Below are positions 55,030 to 64,000 of a DNA stretch of 64,000 bases, in pieces. The notes beneath the pieces are model-generated. The model did not search any database. It worked only from the letters and a program-made list of their open reading frames with translations, and had not been told where the DNA came from. Each line of letters begins with the position of its first letter. The first letter of the stretch is position 1. Position numbers and translations under genes: made by a program. The DNA lies in the NCBI GenBank assembly GCA_009760885.1, contig CM019702.1, positions 49,585,925-49,649,924 on the forward strand, read 5' to 3'. The stretch comes from Achatina immaculata (lineage: Eukaryota; Mollusca; Gastropoda; Stylommatophora; Achatinidae).

Positions 55030-56890
55030 GTTGAAAATGATAGAAGTAGTTATTAGAATACACAGGAAAAGTCATTTTAAAACACATAAGAAGAAGACAT
55101 GTGAAACAGTAAAACTAAGAAGGCTCAGAAAAGAGAGTGTGACAGAAGAATATGAGAAGAAAGTAATAGAAATGTTCATAAATTTTACCCACAGAAATGA
55201 AATCAGTAGAAGAGGAATGGGCCTTGTTCAAATCCAGCATTTTACAAGCACTTTGACCTGACACAGCTTTAGAATAATGTTAATGGTGACTCAATATGCA
55301 AACCACAGCTTGTACTAGAGAGGTGGAGACAATACTTCGACAGACTACTCAATGTACTTTCTGAGGATTGTCAGTGGAATGATAAACGACACAGTCAGCC
55401 CCATAAAACTTGAATCAGACATACTGCTAAATGAAATCGGAGAAGCTATCAGAATTGCCCCTTTGAACAAAGCTTTAGGATGTGAAGGAATACCCATCAA
55501 GTTCATCAAATGTATGAAAGAGTTGGAACAACTTGGCTTCACAGACTATAACCTGGCATAGGAAAAACAAAAAACACCACAGGATTGGAAAAATGCAACT
55601 AATATGGAGGCATCTCACTATTAAGTTATGCTGGGAAAATATTATGCAAAATCCTGGAGAAAAGACTACAGCCATTGACTGAATCACAGTTAAATGAAAC
55701 TCAGATGAGATTTTAAGAAAAATAGAAGCTGTATAGATGCCACCCTCTCCTTAAGACAAATAACAGAAAAATCAGTTGAACACAATCAGATACTACACGT
55801 AGCTTATTTAGATCAAGAAAAAGCATCCAATAGACAGATATAAATATTGGAAAATCTTACAACATTAAGTAATAAGTGCACATCTCATCACCTTGCACAA
55901 AAACCTATATGAAGACAGTCAGTGTACAGTTATAACAAATACAGGATACTCTGAATCATTCATTATAAAATTTGGAGTGAGGCAGGATTGTGTACTATCT
56001 CCCTTACTATTCGTAAAATACATTGATAACATCTGCAGAGAAGCTAACATGCATAGTAAAAATTCAGCAACAAAACTGCCCATCAGCTCAGCTCCAGAAA
56101 TAATGCTAATAAACACACACCCTTCAGAAAACACAGCCAACAGGCAGACCATAAATGAACTCCTTTTGTTGATGACCAAGCACTTATAGCCACATCAGAG
56201 GAAAACCTACAGCAGAACATAGATCTTAGCAAGGGCATGTAAAAACTACATCATGAAAATCAGTGCTGAAAAAATAGAAGTCACGACCATTGCCAGAGAA
56301 AAAGTTCAAATGAAAATCATCTTGGACAATCAGTCTTTGAAATAGAGAAGCACATCTAATATCTAGGTAGTACAATATCATCCAGTGGGAAAATCAATGC
56401 TGAAATTAACAACAGATGCAATAAATTAAAACACAGCTTTGGACAAATGACACCTTTGCTGAAAAACAAATACATCACTATTGAAACAAAAAGAGCACTG
56501 TACAATACAATTTTACTCCCAGCTCTGTGCTGTGAATGTTAAAAGCTTAAAACAAGGAAAACCATCATGACAGAAATGAGATGTTTAAAGGAGAGTGCTA
56601 AATGTAACAAGAAGACACCAAATCAGAAATGACACCATCAGGACAAGGGTTGGAGTAACACCAGTAACATCCAGATACAAGTCAGATGGTTTGGCCACAT
56701 TACATGACTACTACCAGACAATATACCACAGAAAACATTCATGGTAAGATTTGTAGGAAACAGGAAGAGGCTGTCCAAGCAAGAGGTGGAGGGAGGAAAT
56801 TACAGAATCCCTAATTGCCCCATTATATGAAGCAGATCACAGAGCCCTACTGAGACATCTGTTTGTCATATAACTCTGAAATGTGTATGA
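55030..56890 (+). mobile_element. LINE-D, longer copy, decayed
   Basis: Blocks in order: KLRRLRKESVTEEYEKKVIE (pre-RT region), EIGEAIRIAPLNKALGCEGI (RT start), LDQEKASNRQI (degraded), KFGVRQDCVLSPLLFVKYID (RT), LLMTKHL where the YADD block is expected, then LNNKYITIETKRALYNTILL and the 3' end near GALLRHLFVI. Many stops. Confidence 0.8.
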
Positions 56891-57044
56891 GAAAGGAAAC
56901 ATGACAAAACAAAAAGTGATAATAATATGAACAAGAAAATATGTGGTCAGGACATGCTCTCTGACATTTAGGTAAAGATGATAATTATGTTTTGTCCAGT
57001 TTATACAAACAAATCATCCAGAATTTTTTTCAAACTTTAGAGAA

Positions 57045-57850
57045 ACATCTAACATAGTACACTCTTCCCGCACTGTGAAATGTCACATAGGGCTCGCACT
57101 GTAGTTCCCCATGTTTTTTTTTTTTTTTGACATTTTTCAAACTCATCAAGAGATCTTATGGTCACCAAATTAACCCCTCTCAACAGTGTTATCTTTAGAG
57201 TTTAATATGGTTAGCCTCTTTTTATTCGCCCTTGTGTGTTTCATTTGACAGCTTGTTTTGGGATTCTCTGTTTCTGTCTTCTCATCACATGCCTGATATA
57301 GATCCATCTCCTTTTATTTTTATCGCTGATGAGACAGGTTGTTGTATGCTCATTTTCCTTCTCTATACTGGACATGAATTTGTTCCATTATATACAGACT
57401 ATTTTCTTTATACATCTGTCTTCAGATGTGTCTAATCTCTTTAGTTGTTTTCCAGCTTTCGTATGGATAAATAATAGTTGATATTACATTTGAGTTGAAT
57501 AATCTTAACTTTGTTTTCATGCATTTGAATTTCAATTATTTTCTCAAGATTTTTAAAGCCAATCCTGCCTTTGTAATTCTAACTTCTTTTCTGCTGTCAC
57601 CATCTTGGTCCATATCATTTCCAAGGTATGCAAGTTGGTTTAATTCGTCAACAGCTGTTACTTAGCAGCTGACATAGACAAATAATTCCACGTGTGCAAG
57701 TTTTGTTGAAACAACACCAAAGTATATATTTTTTTTTCTGTAAAATGGGAGTTTCATTATTTTTGTTCTGTTCTTGTTAATTTCAAGTCCTATTTTATTA
57801 TTCCTTGAAGACAGGGTATCTATTTTTTATTGCATCAAGTTCATTGTCAC
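57045..57850 (-). mobile_element. LINE-C 3' part (minus), interrupted
   Basis: The same order as 33300-34030 on the minus strand, more decayed: the GRP-like region near 57220, the YLGN-like block near 57625, and the ELEINKNRTKIMKLPFYR-like stretch near 57780-57735. A block of about 65 bp absent from the other copies sits at about 57658-57725. Confidence 0.75.
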
Positions 57851-57993
57851 TGATAAGCACTATGTTGTCTGCAAAATCAAGGTCCTCTTGTTGAGTCCCA
57901 TGTACTCAGTCAGTGCCCGTTTTACCCATGCAGCATTTTTTTCATCAGAGAAACATGCAAAAGCATTATTACTTTTTTTTTTCATTAGAAAAA

Positions 57994-57997
57994 CGAG

Positions 57998-58052
<55 letters not shown>
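57994..58052. repeat. (TA)n microsatellite
   Basis: About 27 TA units. Confidence 0.95.
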
Positions 58053-58055
<3 letters not shown>

Positions 58056-58059
58056 CATC

Positions 58060-58835
58060 AAATGCAGTCATCCAGTCAGTGGAAGACTGTATTAAATGTT
58101 CTGTAAAGTTCTCTTCTAACTGTAAATCTGTAAGCTATAATCAGAACTACTAAATTTGACATTTTTATAACATTTTAACAAAACTTTGATAAACTTGTCA
58201 TCTTCAGCATATGTGAAGTCTAATGATTTAATAAAACAGTAAAAAAAAAAAAACCTTGCAGATTTTTCAAAATCTTAGATGAAGTAAAAGATGAAACATG
58301 ACCCAGCTTTCATTAAAAGAGCATGGTATGTCAGAGCCCACTTTCAGGAAAAGAGGAAAATCATTTGCTCATCAGAATGAATCTGAGCCATAGACTGTGC
58401 TATAAGAAAAAAAAGCAGGATAATTTAATGACTGAGGTTGATCTTTGTGTTCTGAGACTTGGAGCAAAACAAAGCAAGAAGAAGAAGTACATTACATTCA
58501 CTTTAGAACATAACGATTGTTGGTTTGTGAGGAGTAGTAAGAGGGATTGTTGGGAAGTGAAGATCATACGTTGATCTTGCACTTGTGTACAGACATTTTC
58601 CTGCATAAAATGTTGATAGCTAAAATGCATAGAGACACAGATAAGAAAAAAAAATAAGAGAACGTTTGGAAATGAGGTATATATTTAGCTTTTCATGTGA
58701 TTTGGACACAGTATAGAAATGAAATCAAGGAAATTTGGAGTTAAAAATTGTAAAAACAAAAATCACAAAGCCACTGCAGGAAAGTCATGAAAACAAAGAG
58801 TAAGCAACACACTACTGAAAGGGTAACTTATAGCC

Positions 58836-58870
<35 letters not shown>

Positions 58871-59570
58871 TGCATGTGAATGTGCATCCATGTGTGTGGT
58901 GTGTGTGTGTGTATTCCAGAAATCATATTGCTTCAGTCAGATGTCTAAATATCCCTTAGTTTAAAGTACATGTCCCATATTGTATTGTATTCTCATCTTT
59001 GCTCACCACAGAAATGAAAGGAATTTCAGTATTTGGGTGGGTAACTGAGAGGGACATTTTGTGTTACATCAAGACAGGGGTCATTTCTATCTCAATTTCA
59101 AAATGAGGCATTGCAGTTTGGTTTCACACATCTTTCTTTCTGTTATGTCTTTGGACTCAACTCTGTGTCTGGGGGGGGAGGTTCTGGACAAGGTGGAGGG
59201 TAAGACAGGACTGTTCTAGCAGCACCAGTTAAAGGCAGACTGCTCCACTTTAAATGAACGTATGGTACCAGATGTAGATGTATCAGATCATCATTTACTG
59301 ACAAGACTCTATACATCATCAGGAACAGTTATAGACTGGGCTAGATGCTGCTCTTGATATGGAGCAGCTCAGGCAGGATCACTGAGGCAAGTTACCCAGA
59401 AGTTCTTAATTATCTTAGTGGAAATGTTGCTATTTTGAAGAAAATTCAATATGTAGAGAAGTACAAAAGGTAGGCTTGATTGGCACATTTGTAAGTAAAG
59501 TCTACTAATGAAAATTTTGGATTAAAATTAAAATTTTAAACTGTGTTTTTTTTTTTTTTGTTTCATTACT
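58060..59570. other. no gene seen
   Basis: AT-rich; (TG)n at 58843-58868 and 58896-58912, poly-G at 59171-59178. The frames of up to 83 codons have no support. Confidence 0.5.
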
Positions 59571-59636
59571 TAGCAGCTGATATAGACAAATAATTCCACG
59601 TGTGCAAGTTTTGCTGAAACAACACCAAATCTGCTT
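59571..59636. repeat. 65-bp dispersed repeat
   Basis: ACTTAGCAGCTGATATAGAC through GCAAGTTTTGCTGAAACAAC is nearly identical to 57660-57722, where it interrupts LINE-C. Confidence 0.85.
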
Positions 59637-59696
59637 CACACAAAATTACACAAAATTTCTGCAGTACCATGAAACAGATTCTTCAGTATTGAAATG

Positions 59697-59955
59697 GTGC
59701 CTGGGTGGTTAGTGCCCTAGTTTCTCATGGCAAACTTCAGTGGTTCAAATCCTGCTGGAGGTGTCCTAGTCACCCAGGTGTAGACATGGGTACCTGGCAG
59801 GGCCTTCTGGAGCTGGGGAAAGAAAGGCAGCCATGCATGACGCTGACCTCATCACATTCTAGTGTGCTAACAGGTCAAGGAAAATTAGAACACTAACACT
59901 ATACCTCTTAGATGGCATCATGACATACCATGACTATCTTTACCTTACTGGCACT
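59697..59955 (+). mobile_element. SINE copy
   Basis: Head GGTGCCTGGGTGGTTAGTGC, B box GGTTCAAATCC, body CACATTCTAGTGTGCTAACA GGTCAAGGAAAAT, end CATGACTATCTTTACCTTAC. Same family as 42025-42279 with a deletion in the A-box area. Confidence 0.85.
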
Positions 59956-60817
59956 GAAATAAGAATATTGTTCATATCCTTGTTTTCTGAAATCATATCA
60001 CAGGAAAGTGATGCTTAAAACATGTCACCCAAAGTTAGTCTCTCCTGAAAGAATGTCCTAGGTTCAAGGACTAACACTTCTCTTCTGTTGCTCATTTATT
60101 CATCTCTGCTGATAAGTGAAAGGTTGTACCTTCTTGTCCATCTGATGCCATTTGTAAAAACTTGCATCAACCTTCATTCATTTACAGCCACAATTTTGTT
60201 GTTGTTGTTGTTGTAATTTTGAGACATGTTTCTTTTAAATTGTAGCAGTTTTCTCATCTTTGTATCACAGGTATTTGATTACTGTAAATAAAATTACTTT
60301 TACCAGTATAAAAAAAAAGAGACTCTTTATGACTTTACTGAACATAAATGTATCTTTCAGGAGTTGTAATGAAGTTAATATTACCAACAACAAAAAGCAA
60401 AACCTTTATGAAAAAATCCCATGTGATGATATAATTGAGGTATTCTTTGTGTTTTCTTGTTGATAATTTTGTTAAATCACTCAAACTCGGATGCAACATT
60501 TTTATATCATATTTACACCTTGTATTTTCTTTTGTACTCAAGAGACGAAAATAAAAAAAAATGAATGGATAAGAAATGCAAAATTTCTGTGTGTTTTATA
60601 GTTCATTTTTTGGGGGGTATTTTTAACAGGGTCACTGAACTCAGACTTAGAAGTGCTCATTTTTTTCAAAAATTGTACTGGAATTTACATATTATGTGGA
60701 TCTTTATGAATGAAAACGAATTTAAAGAACTGAATTTAAAGCTACTGTAATAAATCTGAGTGTCAGATTTAATATTATTGTTCTCATAAATAATATTGTA
60801 TTTCTATATTTTATGCA

Positions 60818-61045
60818 AGGTGGCCTGATTAGCTGAGTGCTTGAGAGCTGGGTTTACTAATCAGGTGGTACTGTGTTCAAGTCTCAACAGTGGGTTTTTT
60901 TTTCTGGTACAAAATCCAAACTCTAGATCTCCTCTCAGAGAAATCTGAGAAGGTAAATGCCGGCAGGTGAGATACTGACCACATCACAGTTTCATGTGCC
61001 GAAGGTTGCGGAAATACGTGCCCGTATCCTTAATATACTTTAATC
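60818..61045 (+). mobile_element. SINE with a different tRNA-like head
   Basis: Head GGTGGCCTGATTAGCTGAGT with A-box-like GATTAGCTGAGTGCTTGAG and B-box-like TGTTCAAGTCTC. The body shares GATACTGACCACATCACAGT and related blocks with the other SINE, so the two probably share a tail. Confidence 0.65.
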
Positions 61046-62505
61046 TTGTGGGGGAAAAAAACCAAAACAAAACATGAGTGATGAGCTGGAATGCATGTTG
61101 GTGTTAAATTACTTTTTGTTACATATTTCTCCTTCAGTGAGTCGCATCATATTGTTAGCGAGCAAAAGTGAAACAGCTTCAGATGAACTGTACTGACATA
61201 AGCATTTCATTTGGCCACCTGTGATGCGACTAAACCATGATTTCTTGTAAAGAGCATATTGGTATAGAAGGCTTGCAAATGACTCACTCCGTTTCACGTC
61301 AGTTTAACCAAACAGTGAGATTCTAATGTACTTTTTACTTTGTGTATTACACGCAACTTAAATTAATATTAAAATTGTATACAATGATTTACTCTTCTAC
61401 GTCTCATCTCTGTATATCAAAACCCCGTCAAGATAGAATCTTCAATATCAGTATGTTCGTTGTCAATAATAACAAAAGAGCTTAGTAAACTTCAGCTTTT
61501 AACCTTCAGATGAGTCAAATTGTAATGGGGAGTGGTTATCATTGTTGCACGCACAGGGAACATAATTTTCTGCAAAGCCACAGCTGAATGAAATAAGCCA
61601 CCGCAATCCTTAGAGATACAAAAAGGGATTTGAAAATAAAAGTTTTGGATAACATATCGCGTTGGGAATTGTGTATCATATGTTTATGTGCTGACGTCTT
61701 AGCAATAAGCTTTAGTTTTTAATCTTCTTCTTCATGTGACGTGTCCTTTCCAGAAGGTTATCCCTCAGTTTTTAATCCACGGGTACATTTATTTTGCAGA
61801 TAAAATATTTTCCTGTTAATTTTTGTAATGAATCAAGTTTATATTCGTATTTTATTAGATTTTAGTGCATCAAGTGGAGTACAGTAGGTCAAGTTATTAT
61901 TTCTGAGAAATTTTACCGATAAATGTGCCATTATGTATTTGGCAGGAAGGAAATGAAGTTTGTATAAAATAGAAAATTTTAAAAAATACATTATAGTTTC
62001 CCAAATATTCAGTTATAAAACACAGAGAAACAGTTGTTTTATCTGTTATTTCACTCTGACTTCGTGTTTATTTCAGATCCTGGGTTTCACAGCAGGAAGT
62101 CACTGTACTTGATTTCGAGACTGTATTGAGAAGCATAATAAAGTAATAGCCCAGCTTTTATTTCCAAACTGATAACCAGATTTCCTATAAACTGTAAACG
62201 GTTCTCTGACTGCGGATTTAAGATAGCTATCTTAAATCTAATCACATGATTCGCCCCCGTACTTTAAATCAACAGTTCATCTGTACTTGCGTTGGTGCTC
62301 TGCTTTTTAAATGTGTTACTGCTGTAGTACCAGGACTCATCTATATTTCGCGATATTTACATCTAAAACGACTAGATTTGACTACAGATCTGATATGAAC
62401 TCGTAAGAATCATATGCTAGGACCAATGAACTGGGTCGGTGTCCACAGTGATGCATGTTATGAAAAAGAAATAAATTTGGTTTTGATTTCATCGTCACGT
62501 CTCAT
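61046..62505. other. no gene seen
   Basis: AT-rich unique-looking sequence on both strands; no domain-bearing frame. Confidence 0.5.
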
Positions 62506-62509
62506 TCAC

Positions 62510-62630
62510 CTCATCATCATCATCATCATCATCAGGCGCCGTGCTTGTAGGCGTTGGCGGTCATGCTCTCCACATACCTCGGTCCCTGATATTTGATATT
62601 TTCCATCAGCTTACGTGTAGCTGGTGATTT
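62510..62630 (-). mobile_element. LINE-B 3' end (minus) with (ATC)n
   Basis: Reverse-complemented it reads ENIKYQGPRYVESMTANAYK HGA followed by (GAT)n, matching the LINE-B end. Only about 90 bp of the element. Confidence 0.7.
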
Positions 62631-62829
62631 GTTGTTGTTGTTGTTGTTGTTGTGTCATCGCGTTAGACAGTCAATGATATTTTTTTATATCATTACCCTC
62701 GAAATTCGACTTCAACAAAGCACGTGGCAAAAACCGATTTTATGTCTAAGCAAAGTGGTCATTTGAAGTGTTTATACTACGTGATGATGCATCGGCAAGT
62801 TGCCACGGTCATTCATTGTGTGATTTGCG

Positions 62830-63235
62830 GTATGTGAAACAGGTGCCAGATAACGGCTTCTGTACACTGAATATATTCTGGAGTTGTTCGTGTTCAAAGC
62901 TTGACGACACCCAGAAATGATCGTTTTCTCACTCTTCTGCCGCGACATAATGAAAGTCATCCAACTCATAATTCATTAGCAAGATTAACTATAAGAAATA
63001 GGCTTTATGAGGGTGGTCTTCGGTCTAGAGCAGCTGCTACTCACATTATTTAGTAAAGAAACCACAGGAAGGCCAGACTAGAATGGGCAAAGGAACATGC
63101 AAACTGAACTGTTGCTGATTTTACCCCTGTCTTGTTCACAGACGAGTCCAGATTATGTCATGCGTGACAGATCGTAAGAGGAGAGTGTGGAGACGAAAAA
63201 ATGAGCGCTTTTTATAAACATAGTGCGACCAGTGT
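62830..63235 (+). mobile_element. Tc1-like transposase remnant
   Basis: Frames with stops read TTPRNDRFLTLLPRHNESHP, TIRNRLYEGGLRSRAAATHI, RKARLEWAKEHAN and LFTDESR (catalytic Asp region), in the order of Tc1-type transposases. No TIR identified; the catalytic C-terminal half is missing. Confidence 0.72.
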
Positions 63236-63904
63236 AAAAATTAAAGAGGTAGTAATGTATACGCGGAGTTGGAGTTTGGTTCTTTGAACTTGTTTATGTG
63301 ATTATGAGGTGTTTTCTTCCCATTTTTAAGAGCAGTCGTACATGGGACCCTAAATATCTCAACCCAGGTTCTAACCTTTCATCTGTGCCCAGCTTGGTAC
63401 CTAAGAGTTTTACCTAATGTGATGAAATTAGCCACATTAACACAGCACATTTTCACATACATAAGTAATAACTCGTATACTATATAATGATCAAGGCAAA
63501 TAGTAATCAATTTTAATCACATAACAAGAAAACATATCACACAAGACAAAAGACAACCGAAGGCCATAAAATCTGTATTCATCACGAACAAGAACATACA
63601 ACCAGAAAAGTGAGACACTTCATGAGCTCCAACTGCTCAACAAAATATCTATAACTATATGTGAGTCTCATATTAATCATACTTCTGTTTCATACTGGTC
63701 CTTCTTCACATAGAAGGCCTCACTATGCTGTTCTGTGCCACCACACTAACGTCCGACAATTCTATCTTCTCAATACAAAGCTACACCAACAACTCGTGAG
63801 TTAGCATCAAAATACTTAACACATAGTATACTCGTATTAACTCACGAAACATCATGTTCAGATTTGCACAGTGCTCATGACTGCACTTTACCGTCACAAA
63901 ATAA
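63236..63904. other. no gene seen
   Basis: AT-rich, nothing recognised. Confidence 0.5.
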
Positions 63905-64000
63905 TAAATCATCATCATCATCATCAGGTGCCGTGCCGACTGGCGTTGGCTATTATGCTTCTAAAGAATACACGATCCTTCATGCAGGCCATCAGCTCAG
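63905..64000 (-). mobile_element. LINE-B 3' end (minus), running off the window
   Basis: Reverse-complemented: [24 protein letters not shown], then (GAT)n. Nearly identical to the end of the copy at 16830-17375. The element continues beyond 64000. Confidence 0.85.

Overview
This is a eukaryotic, very repeat-rich, intron-dominated window. Its one gene that can be followed from end to end is a single-pass cell-surface receptor on the + strand (start codon at 3243, stop codon ending at 54054). I joined 18 exons by eye from splice sites and reading phase. They make one open frame of 3366 nt (1121 residues plus stop), and every junction agrees in phase. The domain order is: signal peptide and Cys-rich N-terminus; FN3; three VWC domains; FN3-like; two VWC domains; a Cys-containing module I do not recognise; two FN3 domains; a transmembrane helix; and a basic cytoplasmic tail of about 45 residues with an N-x-x-Y motif. 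This mix of VWC and FN3 with one membrane span and a short tail matches the arthropod 'putative epidermal cell surface receptor' / stranded at second (Sas) family. With the mariner, Tc1 and non-LTR content it suggests an arthropod with a large genome. I cannot tell the order; nothing here looks bacterial or viral.

Layout. 1-3242: degenerate minisatellite, a possible pogo/Tigger-like remnant and trinucleotide repeats upstream of the gene. 3243-3507: first coding exon. 3508-25854: a 22 kb intron full of tandem repeats, including a 2.5 kb minisatellite at 12.2-14.7 kb, with LINE ends and mariner remnants. 25855-28130: first FN3 domain, whose second exon lies in a 927-bp tandem duplication. 30001-32973: three VWC exons; the donor of the first has been multiplied about 22-fold by a 44-bp satellite. 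34771-47210: the remaining ectodomain exons, with LINEs, a nested mariner and a tRNA-Met-like SINE in the introns. 50081-54054: transmembrane and tail exons, separated by LINE, SINE and mariner insertions. 54055-64000: no gene seen; LINE, SINE and Tc1-like remnants.

Mobile elements sort into recurring families, labelled here LINE-A to LINE-E for convenience, plus a SINE and several mariner/Tc1-type elements. A recurring theme is that minisatellites have grown out of defined sequence: a LINE-B reading frame, a LINE-D 3' end, a transposase 3' region, an interspersed 'core' repeat that elsewhere has only one unit, and a splice junction of the host gene. The most promising leads are the multiplied splice donor, the duplicated frame-breaking exon and the core-repeat expansion.
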